DNA from: Legionellales bacterium
Lineage (GTDB): Bacteria; Pseudomonadota; Gammaproteobacteria; JAHCLG01
Length of the DNA: 34,309 nucleotides
Direction: 5' to 3'
Assembly: GCA_026125385.1 (NCBI GenBank)
Contig: JAHCLG010000029.1
Coordinates: forward strand, 1-34,309
This document shows positions 16,194 through 25,410 of this stretch, piece by piece (the stretch's first letter is position 1; each line of letters starts with the position of its first letter). The notes beneath the pieces were generated by a model, which searched no databases, was not told the origin of the DNA, and saw only the letters and a program-made list of their open reading frames with translations. Both the position numbers and the translations under genes were made by a program.

Positions 16194-17429
16194 TTAAAAA
16201 TTACCTTGGAACCAACTTTTCATTCGGCCCCAAATACCTTTTACACCGTGACCTGCAAACACTTGCGATCGATTATCGCGTTGTAATTCGTTACCGTAGA
16301 TTAATAGACCAATGCCCGTTGCATAAGCAGGGTTTTGAATGACTTCCGACATGCCAGTGACATGTTGAGGGATCCCTAAGCGCACGGGGACATTAAAAAT
16401 TTTCTCCGCTAATTCTACCGCTCCGTTAACCCGTGAAGCACCGCCAGTGATAACCAAGCCGGAGGCGATTAAATCTTCAAAGCCACTGCGACGTAATTCA
16501 GAATGCACCAAGCGAAATAATTCTTCGTAGCGAGCTTCAACGACTTCGGCTAAAGCGACACTAGAAATTTCTCGCCCAGGCCGTTCACCAATACTGGGAA
16601 TATCAATTTTTAAATTTTGGCTGACTAATTGCGCTAAACAACAAGCATAGCGGCGTTTAATGTCTTCGGCATTTTGGGTGGGTGTGCGCAAAGCCACAGC
16701 AATATCGTTAGTGACTTGATCGCCGGCGATGGGAATAACCGCGGTGTGACGGATAGCTCCTTGGGTAAATACGGCCATATCGGTCGTACCACCACCAATA
16801 TCAATTAAACATACACCTAATTCTTTTTCATCGTCGGTTAATACCGCATGCGATGAAGCCAACGGTTGTAAACTGATATCGGCCACTTCTAAGCCACAGC
16901 GACGAATACATTTGACAATATTTTGCGCCGCACTGACGGCACCAGTGACCATGTGAACTTTTGATTCTAAACGCACGCCCGACATGCCAATCGGATCGCG
17001 AATGCCTTGCTGATTATCGATGATGAATTCTTGCGGTAAGACATGCAGAATTTTTTGATCAGCAGGAATTGCCACGGCTTTGGCAGCATCGATCACGGCA
17101 TCGACATCGAGCTGAGTAACTTCCGATTCGCGAATGGCGACAATACCATGCGAATTTAAACTGCGTATGTGTCCACCGGCAATGCCAGTAAACACGGAAT
17201 GGATTTCACATCCCGCCATTAATTCTGCTTCTTCAGCTGCGCGTTGAATGGATTGCACTGTCGCATCGATGTTCACCACCACACCACGTTTTAATCCACG
17301 TGAGGGATGCGAGCCCACCCCAATGACATCGATTTTCCCATCGGGCATAATTTCACCCACAATGGCTAATACTTTTGACGTTCCCACATCCAAGGCAACG
17401 ATTAATTGTTTCGATTGTTTTTTGGCCAT
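16194..17429 (-). CDS. ftsA: Cell division protein FtsA
   Basis: FtsA is the actin-like ATPase that tethers FtsZ to the inner membrane and recruits later division proteins. It has 411 residues. The phosphate-binding loop ALDVGTSKVLAIVG starts at residue 12, and the second phosphate motif is LIDIGGGTTDMAVF. The last residues, GIWGRMKSWFQ, form the amphipathic membrane-targeting helix. The 1C subdomain typical of FtsA is in its usual place (about residues 84-160). A strong ribosome site (GGGAGAGAG) precedes the ATG. It is 36 bases after ftsQ. Confidence 0.98.
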   Translation of the reverse strand: MAKKQSKQLIVALDVGTSKVLAIVGEIMPDGKIDVIGVGSHPSRGLKRGVVVNIDATVQSIQRAAEEAELMAGCEIHSVFTGIAGGHIRSLNSHGIVAIRESEVTQLDVDAVIDAAKAVAIPADQKILHVLPQEFIIDNQQGIRDPIGMSGVRLESKVHMVTGAVSAAQNIVKCIRRCGLEVADISLQPLASSHAVLTDDEKELGVCLIDIGGGTTDMAVFTQGAIRHTAVIPIAGDQVTNDIAVALRTPTQNAEDIKRRYACCLAQLVSQNLKIDIPSIGERPGREISSVALAEVVEARYEELFRLVHSELRRSGFEDLIASGLVITGGASRVNGAVELAEKIFNVPVRLGIPQHVTGMSEVIQNPAYATGIGLLIYGNELQRDNRSQVFAGHGVKGIWGRMKSWFQGNF

Positions 17430-17465
17430 GTATCTCTCTCCCTAGCCAAGATTTTACTTACAACT

Positions 17466-18209
17466 CTACGTAGCAGCAGGGTGTTGTTGCGATTGATCTT
17501 TCCAATCTACTGCAAAACCCGTATTGTAACGTAGATCCACATAATTCACTTCATTGATCCTAGGTGCTAACACCTGCGGATACACTTTAATAAATTGCTG
17601 CAAGCGTTGAGTGACTTGCATGCGACCTAATAATATTTTTACTCCGTTATCCAAGGTTAAACTCCAAGCACGTCTTGCGCTTAAATGTAACGCTTGAATA
17701 TGTAAATGCAAGGGTTTTAATAAATCTGCGAAGACAAAATAGCGTTCAACGATTAATGCACTTAATCCAGTGGGTCCAGACAGTTTTGGAAACGATTGCG
17801 TCGCAATCCCATCTTCAATGTTAAATACATCGCCTTGACGATTAATCATGTGATCGTCGTTCCAAAGCGCAACCGGAATTTTTTCATGAACACCAATGAT
17901 TAAGGTATCTGGCCATTCTCGTTTTACAGAAACTTCTGCAACCCAGGGAATATCTTGCAAACGTTGTTGAATACCCGTGGCATTAACGAGTAAAAAGCCT
18001 TGCGTGACAAATGGAATTAATGCGCTTTTTACAGCTTCTTGTTGTGAAGGTAAATTAGCACCTTGAACTTTTACCCATTTTACTGGCAATACATAAGGCC
18101 CTTCGCTTTTTAACCACAGCCAAGAACCGATTATTGCAATCGCTATCAGCAAAATAAACGTGATTAAAATGGGCTTGGCTTTTCCTTCACACTGACACTG
18201 CATCCACAA
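17466..18209 (-). CDS. ftsQ: Cell division protein FtsQ
   Basis: FtsQ is a bitopic membrane protein of the divisome that links the early ring to FtsL, FtsB and FtsI. It has 247 residues. A short cytoplasmic start is followed by one membrane helix (about 13-33, ILITFILLIAIAIIGSWLWL) and a periplasmic POTRA domain beginning at VKWVKVQGA, then the beta domain with VALWNDDHMINRQGDVF. The frame opens with TTG at 18209, two codons before an ATG at 18203; the GGAGG site is nearer to the TTG. A 152-base gap with a likely promoter separates it from ddlB. Confidence 0.94.
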   Translation of the reverse strand: MWMQCQCEGKAKPILITFILLIAIAIIGSWLWLKSEGPYVLPVKWVKVQGANLPSQQEAVKSALIPFVTQGFLLVNATGIQQRLQDIPWVAEVSVKREWPDTLIIGVHEKIPVALWNDDHMINRQGDVFNIEDGIATQSFPKLSGPTGLSALIVERYFVFADLLKPLHLHIQALHLSARRAWSLTLDNGVKILLGRMQVTQRLQQFIKVYPQVLAPRINEVNYVDLRYNTGFAVDWKDQSQQHPAAT

Positions 18210-18237
18210 TCACACCTTCCTCCCTCGACAGCACACA

Positions 18238-18267
18238 AGTATGACAGCTCTACTATTACATTGGCAA
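18238..18267 (-). promoter_or_regulatory. Promoter before ftsQ-ftsA-ftsZ
   Basis: On the minus strand TTGCCA (18262-18267) and CATACT (18238-18243) are separated by 18 bases. They lie in the longest gap inside the cluster (18210-18361). An extra promoter feeding ftsQAZ is also known from other bacteria, which supports the call. Confidence 0.5.
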
Positions 18268-18361
18268 GTAAAAATCTGAATTTTTTTCTTTATTTATCGT
18301 TATTAATTAAATCATCTAGGTGAAAGTTAAATCTAATTTTATCTGCCATGGAATTAATGAT

Positions 18362-19315
18362 TTAATGGCTAAGCCTAAGCCTGGTGGAAAAGTTTTTTTG
18401 CGTTTGCTCCAAAATTCTGACAATCAATTCGGGAAATTCAATACCGATGTATCTTGCCGCTTTGGGTACTAAGCTATGAGTAGTTAAACCGGGTAAAGGA
18501 TTAATTTCAATTAATTTAAACTGTTTATGTTCATCACGCATGATATCGACACGCCCGTACCCTTCACAACCTGTTGCTTGAAATGCGCGCAATGCCAGTT
18601 GAGTTATTTCGTGTTCTTCTTTTGCAGTTAAACCTGCGGGACATAAATAAACCGTATCGTCTAAAAAATATTTGGCTTGATAATCGTAAAATTCACGCGG
18701 TGTTTCAATTTTAATTGAAGGTAAGGTTTCATTATTAATAATGCCAACGGTATATTCATCACACAGGAATTTCTCCGCAAACACAATGGCATTCCCTTGT
18801 TTGGCTAATTCGAATGCAGGTATTAATTCGGCGGCAGTTTTTACTTTACTGATCCCAATACTTGAACCATTACACGCTGGTTTTACAAATAAGGGTAATC
18901 CTAAACGTTGAATGATTTCATCCACATTGAGTGGATGTTCTAAAATCATAAAATCCGGTGTAGGTAACCCCACACCTTGCCACAGCCATTTACAACGAAT
19001 TTTATCTAAGGTTAATGCGCTTGCAGCAACACCACTACCGGTATAGGGAATATTTAAACCCTGTAAAATCGCTTGAATAAATCCTGACTCACCATCTTCG
19101 CCATGCATAGCAATAAAAACACGATCGCCTTGTGCTTTTTTCACGTGTTCGTAGACGTCATGCGGTGACTGAACATCTAAAAATTCACAATTTGCGTCGA
19201 GTGATTGTAAGGCTTTGTGAACTTCGCGTCCGCTCATTAACGAAATTTCGCGTTCCGCGCCCCATCCTCCGCTTAATATAATAATTTTTCCTAATGCTTG
19301 AATACGATTATTCAT
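18362..19315 (-). CDS. ddlB: D-alanine--D-alanine ligase
   Basis: Ddl is the ATP-grasp ligase that makes D-Ala-D-Ala for the MurF step, in the cytoplasm. The length is 317 residues. SGGWGAEREISLMSG (15-29) is the N-terminal substrate region, MHGEDGESG follows, and INPLPGLTTHSLVPKAA contains the magnesium and substrate residues, with GRVDIMRD just before. Its ATG overlaps the murC stop by 4 bases. No murB lies between murC and ddlB; some relatives carry it at that place. Confidence 0.97.
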   Translation of the reverse strand: MNNRIQALGKIIILSGGWGAEREISLMSGREVHKALQSLDANCEFLDVQSPHDVYEHVKKAQGDRVFIAMHGEDGESGFIQAILQGLNIPYTGSGVAASALTLDKIRCKWLWQGVGLPTPDFMILEHPLNVDEIIQRLGLPLFVKPACNGSSIGISKVKTAAELIPAFELAKQGNAIVFAEKFLCDEYTVGIINNETLPSIKIETPREFYDYQAKYFLDDTVYLCPAGLTAKEEHEITQLALRAFQATGCEGYGRVDIMRDEHKQFKLIEINPLPGLTTHSLVPKAARYIGIEFPELIVRILEQTQKNFSTRLRLSH

Positions 19316-20733
19316 ACTTGCTCTACCTTTTTGCCTGTATCGTGTAAAAAATGTTGGGTCATGCTGCCAATATCGCCAGCGCCTTGGGTGATCACCACAT
19401 CATTAGGCTGTAAATGAGTCAATAAAATTTCACTTAAATTCATTTCTCGTGGTACAAAAACAATTTTGACTTTTTGATTTTTTTGAATGGCTTTTGCCAG
19501 CGACTCTCCATCGGCACCGGGTATTACTTTTTCACCCGCAGGATAAACATCCAGTAAAATTAATAAATCAACTTCACTAAGAACGTTAATAAAATCATTA
19601 AATAAATCGTGGGTACGGGTATAACGATGAGGTTGAAATACCATCACTAATCGTCGTGTTGGCCAAGCCGCGCGCGCAGCTTGAATGGTGACGTTTACTT
19701 CTGTGGGGTGATGACCATAATCATCGACTAATAATATATCGTTTTCTAATGGATATAATTGAAAACGGCGTCCTACTCCTGAAAATGCCGCTAAACATTT
19801 TTGAATGAACGCCGTTTGCACGCCCACTTCTAAAGCGATAGTAATGGCCGCTAATGCATTTAAAACATTGTGTTTTCCAGGCAAATTTAATACGACATGA
19901 AATTGTTTATGAAATGGTTTAGCATTAACAACGAAACGAGATTGTGTGACTTCTTGGGTAAAATTCAAGGCTTGGATATCGGCGTCTGCTGAAAAACCAT
20001 AGGTGATGATGGGTCGCGATAATTTGGGAATGATCGAACGCACATGAGGATCATCATAACATAATACTGCCAACCCATAGAAAGGTAAATGCTGTAAAAA
20101 ATCAATAAAAGTTTGTTTTAATTTTTCAAAATTCCCTTGATAGGTACTCATGTGATCGGCATCAATATTGGTGACAATCGACATGGTGGGTTTTAAATAT
20201 AAAAATGAAGCATCACTTTCATCGGCTTCCGCGACAAAAAAATGGCTTTCTCCACTCTTAGCATTGCTCCCAATACTTTTTAATAATCCGCCGATGACAA
20301 ACGTGGGATCGAGTCCGGCTTCAGTTAATAACGAAGAAACTAAACTCGTGGTGGTGGTTTTACCGTGAGTACCTGCAATCGCAATTCCGCATTGACGTCG
20401 CATCAGTTCTGCTAACATTTCGGCGCGACGGATCACTGGAATGCCCTTTTTTTTAGATTCTATTAATTCGGGATTATCGTCTTTCACTGCAGAAGACACG
20501 ACGACCACATCGGCACCATCGACGTGTTGGGGCTGATGACCAATAAAAATTTTAGCACCCAAATTTTCTAAATAATGGGTAAGCGAACTTGCTTTCATGT
20601 CCGATCCCATCACTGAATAATCTTGTGCTAATAAAACTTCGGCAATGCCTGCCATGCCAGCGCCGCCGATGCCAATCATAAAAATATTTTTAATCCGACG
20701 CATGACTGAATTAGGTCTACTGATGATGCCCAC
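19312..20733 (-). CDS. murC: UDP-N-acetylmuramate--L-alanine ligase
   Basis: MurC adds L-Ala to UDP-MurNAc in the cytoplasm. The length is 473 residues. The Rossmann-like start is IFMIGIGGAGMAGIAEVL, the ATP loop is GTHGKTTTTSLV, and the domain linker and C-terminal domain with YGHHPTEV are typical. I use the GTG start at 20733, which has AAGGAG 7 bases upstream inside murG. The in-frame ATG at 20703 has no such site, so translation begins within the last 17 bases of murG. Confidence 0.97.
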   Translation of the reverse strand: MGIISRPNSVMRRIKNIFMIGIGGAGMAGIAEVLLAQDYSVMGSDMKASSLTHYLENLGAKIFIGHQPQHVDGADVVVVSSAVKDDNPELIESKKKGIPVIRRAEMLAELMRRQCGIAIAGTHGKTTTTSLVSSLLTEAGLDPTFVIGGLLKSIGSNAKSGESHFFVAEADESDASFLYLKPTMSIVTNIDADHMSTYQGNFEKLKQTFIDFLQHLPFYGLAVLCYDDPHVRSIIPKLSRPIITYGFSADADIQALNFTQEVTQSRFVVNAKPFHKQFHVVLNLPGKHNVLNALAAITIALEVGVQTAFIQKCLAAFSGVGRRFQLYPLENDILLVDDYGHHPTEVNVTIQAARAAWPTRRLVMVFQPHRYTRTHDLFNDFINVLSEVDLLILLDVYPAGEKVIPGADGESLAKAIQKNQKVKIVFVPREMNLSEILLTHLQPNDVVITQGAGDIGSMTQHFLHDTGKKVEQV

Positions 20734-21796
20734 TGCCTATCTCCTTACATTGTTCGATAATGATTTCACCGGCCTCTACTTGTCTTAAAGCATACGCGTG
20801 TTTTGCCATCTGCGGCAATTCATTTTTCATACTAAGCAGTGTTTTAATAAGATTTTCATTGGATAATTCAGCTTGTGCGATCATACAGGCGGCATGTTGT
20901 GTCACTAAAAATTGGGCATTCAAGGTTTGATGATCATCTACAGCGTGCGGATAAGGAATTAATATACTGGGTAATCCCACCGCCATTAATTCGGCAATGG
21001 TGAGCGCACCGGCACGACAAATCACCAGATCAGCCCAGCGATAAACGGTTGCCATATCATCAATAAAAGGTTTAATTTCGACATTTAGTGATAACTTTTG
21101 ATAAATTTCACGAGTAAATTTTTCATCTTGTCGACCGCATTGATGAATAATTTCGATCGGTTGCTTGAGTTGTGCTAAAGCCTGTGGTACGCAATGATTA
21201 AGCGCATGTGCGCCCTGACTTCCACCTAAAATTAAAACATGTAAGGTATTATTGACACACCATTGGCGAGAAGCAGGATGAGGCAAATTAATTAATGATT
21301 GACGAACGGGATTGCCAACTGTTTGCACAGGAATTTTTTTAGGAAAAGCGTCGGGAAATGCTTGAAATATTTTTTGAGCCAAACGTGCTAAAATACGATT
21401 GGTTAATCCCGCAATCGCATTTTGTTCGTGGATCACCAGCGGCTTGCCTAACAACCACGCGGCAATTCCACCGGGTGCACTGACAAAGCCCCCCATACCA
21501 ATCACTAAATCCGGTTGGCGTTGTTGAATAATTTTTTTCGCCTGTAAAACCGCAGAAGCTAATTTAAATGGTGCCAAACATTTTTGCCAAACTGATTTTC
21601 CCCGTAGCGCTTTAATCTGAATAAAGTCGATGGGGATCGCCTGTTGGCTGACAATTTCCGCCTCCATACCCTCTGCACTTCCCAGCCAAGAGACGATAAT
21701 ACCCTCCGCAATAAATAATTTAGCAATCGCCAGTGCTGGAAAAATATGCCCGCCAGTGCCTCCGGCCATAATTAAAACTTTAGATAATTCTGTCAT
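20717..21796 (-). CDS. murG: Lipid II synthase, UDP-GlcNAc transferase MurG
   Basis: MurG adds GlcNAc to lipid I at the inner face of the membrane, giving lipid II. It has 359 residues and the GT-B fold. GGTGGHIFPALAIA (12-25) and the second glycine-rich region GMGGFVSAPGGIA form the acceptor side, while ILGGSQGAHALN and the region CRAGALTIAELMAVGLPSI bind the donor. Its ATG overlaps the ftsW stop by 4 bases. Confidence 0.98.
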   Translation of the reverse strand: MTELSKVLIMAGGTGGHIFPALAIAKLFIAEGIIVSWLGSAEGMEAEIVSQQAIPIDFIQIKALRGKSVWQKCLAPFKLASAVLQAKKIIQQRQPDLVIGMGGFVSAPGGIAAWLLGKPLVIHEQNAIAGLTNRILARLAQKIFQAFPDAFPKKIPVQTVGNPVRQSLINLPHPASRQWCVNNTLHVLILGGSQGAHALNHCVPQALAQLKQPIEIIHQCGRQDEKFTREIYQKLSLNVEIKPFIDDMATVYRWADLVICRAGALTIAELMAVGLPSILIPYPHAVDDHQTLNAQFLVTQHAACMIAQAELSNENLIKTLLSMKNELPQMAKHAYALRQVEAGEIIIEQCKEIGSGHHQ

Positions 21797-23001
21797 TTGC
21801 GTCTCGTTTTGGAAAAACCATAAGTGAGTAAACGATTTTCATGATCGATACGTAGCAAAATCGCTAATGCCCAGCAAAATACGACCACACTACTACCTCC
21901 ATAACTGATTAATGGCAACGTTAATCCTTTGGTAGGTAATAATCCCGTATTAACGCCAATATTAATCACCACTTGCAAGCCCATCCACAAGGCAATGCCA
22001 TAGGCGACATAAGCAGAGAAATATTCTTCTAAAAATTGTGCTTTGCGCGCAACGTTTAAGGCGCGAAAAATAAATAAGCTAAATAAGCCAATGGTCGCAA
22101 GCATGCCTACCAAACCCAATTCTTCGCCTAATACTGCGAAAATAAAATCGGTATGAGCTTCGGGTAAATAAAATAATTTTTGCACGCTTTCGCCTAAACC
22201 CACTCCCCACCAACCACCACGACCAAAGGCAATTAAGGATTGGGTAAGTTGATAACCGCTTTGAAATGGATTAGCCCATGGATTTAAAAAAGCAGTTAAA
22301 CGTTGCATGCGATACGGAGATGAAATTGCTAACACCGCAAACGCAATTCCCACTAACAAAATTAATACGAGATACTGCCATAAACGCACCCCTGCTAAAA
22401 ACATCATACCTAAAGCCGTGACAATAATAACGACGGCTGCACCAAAATCGGGCTGCTTGAGTAATAAGACAGCCACTAATCCTAAGACTGCCATCGGCTT
22501 GAGAAAGCCCATAAAATTTTGTCTAACTTCATCACCTCGTCGTAATAAATAACCCGATAAATAAAGAATAATAGTTAATTTCACAACTTCAGAGATTTGC
22601 ATGCCAATAGGACCAAAGCCTATCCAACGCATCGAGCCATTCACTCGTCGTCCAATGCCTGGAATGAGCACCGCGATTAATAAAAAAAATGACACAAATA
22701 ATAAATAAGGACTGATTTTTTGCCAAACTGAAATTTCGATCCGTAAAATAATAAAGGCGGAAATTAATCCGGCTGATAAATATAAGGATTGTCGAATTAA
22801 ATAATGGAAAGGCGTATTATATAATTTATACGAAATGACGATCGACGCAGAAGCCACCATCATCAACCCCACTCCCATCAAACCAATAATTGCAAAAATT
22901 AATACGCGATCGTAGAGCACGGGCAATTGTTTTCCGCGTTGATGAGTACGCGCCATGCTTGGGCGTTTATTTATCGAATTAATTGTTTTACCAGCTGACA
23001 A
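21793..23001 (-). CDS. ftsW: Septal peptidoglycan polymerase FtsW
   Basis: FtsW is the SEDS-family glycosyltransferase that polymerises lipid II at the septum together with FtsI. It has about 400 residues and some ten membrane helices. Typical motifs are the loop with GRGGWWGVGLGESVQKLFYLPEAHTDF split over several turns, and the C-terminal TKGLTLPLISYGGSS. The longest frame starts with TTG at 23001, which has GGAGAAG nearby and overlaps murD by 31 bases. An ATG at 22956, 14 bases after the murD stop, has no clear ribosome site. Either start is possible; the difference is 15 polar residues. Confidence 0.97.
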   Translation of the reverse strand: MSAGKTINSINKRPSMARTHQRGKQLPVLYDRVLIFAIIGLMGVGLMMVASASIVISYKLYNTPFHYLIRQSLYLSAGLISAFIILRIEISVWQKISPYLLFVSFFLLIAVLIPGIGRRVNGSMRWIGFGPIGMQISEVVKLTIILYLSGYLLRRGDEVRQNFMGFLKPMAVLGLVAVLLLKQPDFGAAVVIIVTALGMMFLAGVRLWQYLVLILLVGIAFAVLAISSPYRMQRLTAFLNPWANPFQSGYQLTQSLIAFGRGGWWGVGLGESVQKLFYLPEAHTDFIFAVLGEELGLVGMLATIGLFSLFIFRALNVARKAQFLEEYFSAYVAYGIALWMGLQVVINIGVNTGLLPTKGLTLPLISYGGSSVVVFCWALAILLRIDHENRLLTYGFSKTRRK

Positions 23002-24305
23002 AATACTTCTCCACGATGTTCATAATTACGAAACATATCAAAACTCGCACACGCCGGGGATAATAAAACGGCACTGTGAGGTGGTGCTATTTCTGCTGCA
23101 ATATTTACGGCTTCGTCGAGACTGCGAGCAAAGTGTCTGGGAATTTTATCATCTATTGCCGCGCTAATTAATTGCGCATCTTCGCCGATTAAAATTAACT
23201 GTGTCACATAACGACACACCGTTGGATTAATGTCGCGAAAATCGACTCCCTTGCCTTGTCCTCCCATAATTAAAATAATCTTGCGATAAATATGCCCTAA
23301 TCCGCTCAATGCCGATTGGGTGGCACCAATATTCGTGCCTTTAGAATCATTGTACCAAACCACGTCATCAATTTCGGCAACACGTTGACACCGATGAGGT
23401 AATCCTGGAAATTCACGTAGTGTTTTCAGCATGGCAGCCACAGGTAATTGAATAGCACTGCCTAAGGCTAATGCCGCCAAATAATTCATCCAATTGTGCA
23501 AGCCTGCTAACGGTAATTCAGACACTGCGATTAAATTCTCGTTACCTCGTGCTAAATAAAGCGTATCTTGTAGCGTACGTAAACCAAACTCTGTGGAATT
23601 TTGCGGTGTGCTTTCTCCAAAACTCCACACCTCAGCGTTAGGGTTAGTAATCCAAGTATTACTATCGTCGCGATTAAATACCACATGACGTGCTTGCTGA
23701 TAAATACGTTGCTTAGATGCTACATACTCTTCAAAACTGGCGTAGCGATCGAGATGATCGGGCGAAATATTTAAGATGGTTGCTGCCAATGCTTGCAATG
23801 AAAAGGTAGAATCTAATTGAAAACTGGAAACTTCTAATACGTAAAGCTCAGTATTTTCTTCGTATAGATCGAGCACGGGCACGCCTAAATTTCCACCGGT
23901 TTTTACCCGTATTCCAGCCTGCTCCGCCATTTTTCCAACTAACGTCGTTACCGTACTTTTAGCATTGGTGCCGGTAATTGCCACTACTGGGGTCGTGGTA
24001 ATTTGTAAAAATAATTCGATATCACCAATAATGGGAATGCCAACAGCATGACACGCCATTAATTCAGGTAAATTGGGAGAAAGCCCAGGACTAATAATAA
24101 TTTGTTGTGCTTGCATTAATATTTCGACATTAAGACCATTTAAATAAATAGGACAATTGGGAAATTGTTGCTGGAATTCTGCAAGACCTGGAGGGTTTTC
24201 ACGAGTATCCATCACCACAAAATCCAGATGATTTTTAGTTAAAAATCGACAAATCGATAACCCAGTTTTTCCTAATCCGAGTACCACATAATTATTGGCG
24301 TTCAA
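22971..24305 (-). CDS. murD: UDP-N-acetylmuramoylalanine--D-glutamate ligase
   Basis: MurD adds D-Glu to UDP-MurNAc-L-Ala in the cytoplasm. The length is 444 residues. The N-terminal dinucleotide-type fold is VVLGLGKTGLSICRFL, the ATP loop is GTNAKSTVTTLVG (Ala in place of the second Gly, as in several gammaproteobacteria), and WYNDSKGTNIGA with LLSPACASFDMF marks the C-terminal domain. The frame opens with TTG at 24305, behind AGAGG 9 bases away; the next upstream gene ends 19 bases before. Confidence 0.97.
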   Translation of the reverse strand: MNANNYVVLGLGKTGLSICRFLTKNHLDFVVMDTRENPPGLAEFQQQFPNCPIYLNGLNVEILMQAQQIIISPGLSPNLPELMACHAVGIPIIGDIELFLQITTTPVVAITGTNAKSTVTTLVGKMAEQAGIRVKTGGNLGVPVLDLYEENTELYVLEVSSFQLDSTFSLQALAATILNISPDHLDRYASFEEYVASKQRIYQQARHVVFNRDDSNTWITNPNAEVWSFGESTPQNSTEFGLRTLQDTLYLARGNENLIAVSELPLAGLHNWMNYLAALALGSAIQLPVAAMLKTLREFPGLPHRCQRVAEIDDVVWYNDSKGTNIGATQSALSGLGHIYRKIILIMGGQGKGVDFRDINPTVCRYVTQLILIGEDAQLISAAIDDKIPRHFARSLDEAVNIAAEIAPPHSAVLLSPACASFDMFRNYEHRGEVFCQLVKQLIR

Positions 24306-24324
24306 AGAAAATTACCTCTTGTCA

Positions 24325-25407
24325 TTAACGTAATTTTAACGTGGCTAACCCTATTAATACTAGAATAACGGTCACAATCCAAAAGCGCACAATCACTCTG
24401 GGTTCAGGCCATCCTTTTAATTCAAAATGATGATGAAGAGGTGCCATGCGAAATATTCTACGTCCGGTCATTTTAAAAGAAGCAACTTGTAAAATCACCG
24501 AAATGGTTTCCATCACAAACACGCCGCTCATTAAAAAAAAGACTAATTCTTGACGAACAATCACCGCCATTAAACCTAAACAAGCACCTAATGCCAGTGA
24601 GCCGATATCGCCCATAAAAACTTGTGCAGGATAGGTGTTAAACCATAAAAAACCGAGTCCAGCACCCACAATCGAAGCGCAAATAATCATTATTTCGCCA
24701 CTGCCTGCTACATACGGAATTTGTAAATATTTGGCAAATTCAATATTGCCAGATACATAGGCAAAAATCGCCAATGCGCCGGCTACTAATACACAAGGTA
24801 AAATCGCCAGGCCATCGAGTCCATCGGTGAGATTAACCGCATTACTCGCACCGACAATGACAAAATAAGTTAACACAATAAAAAAAGCACCCAGCGGGAT
24901 CATCGCTTCTTTGAAAAAAGGAATTAATAATGACGTTGCTGTGGGAGAGCTTGCATAAAAAAATAAAATAAATGCCGCGATTAATCCAATCACCGATTGC
25001 CACGTATATTTCCATCGCGCCGCTAAGCCTTTAGAATTTTTTAAAATCATTTTGCGATAATCATCTACCCAGCCTATTATCCCAAAGCCAATAGTGACTA
25101 ATAATACTAACCAGACGTATAAATTATTTAAATTTGCCCATAATAATGTTGAGCTTGTTACAGCGATTAAAATTAATGCCCCACCCATCGTTGGTGTGCC
25201 AGCCTTGCTTAAATGCGTTTGCGGCCCATCATCACGAATTTGTTGACCTACTTTATAATAAGTTAAACGACGAATGACGACAGGACCCAATAAAAGCGCA
25301 ATGGCTAAAGAAGTTAAAACACCTAATACACCGCGCAAGGTTAAATAATGGAATACTTGAAAACCATGATAAAAGCGTTGCAAATATTCAAATAGCCACA
25401 GCAACAT
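24325..25407 (-). CDS. mraY: Phospho-N-acetylmuramoyl-pentapeptide transferase MraY
   Basis: MraY is the integral membrane enzyme that joins the UDP-MurNAc-pentapeptide to undecaprenyl phosphate, forming lipid I. It has 360 residues and about ten membrane helices. The aspartate motifs are WVDDYRK and [10 protein letters not shown], and the late loop [15 protein letters not shown] carries the conserved histidines. It is 3 bases from murF and begins with ATG at 25407. Confidence 0.98.
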   Translation of the reverse strand: MLLWLFEYLQRFYHGFQVFHYLTLRGVLGVLTSLAIALLLGPVVIRRLTYYKVGQQIRDDGPQTHLSKAGTPTMGGALILIAVTSSTLLWANLNNLYVWLVLLVTIGFGIIGWVDDYRKMILKNSKGLAARWKYTWQSVIGLIAAFILFFYASSPTATSLLIPFFKEAMIPLGAFFIVLTYFVIVGASNAVNLTDGLDGLAILPCVLVAGALAIFAYVSGNIEFAKYLQIPYVAGSGEIMIICASIVGAGLGFLWFNTYPAQVFMGDIGSLALGACLGLMAVIVRQELVFFLMSGVFVMETISVILQVASFKMTGRRIFRMAPLHHHFELKGWPEPRVIVRFWIVTVILVLIGLATLKLR

Positions 25408-25410
25408 GTT

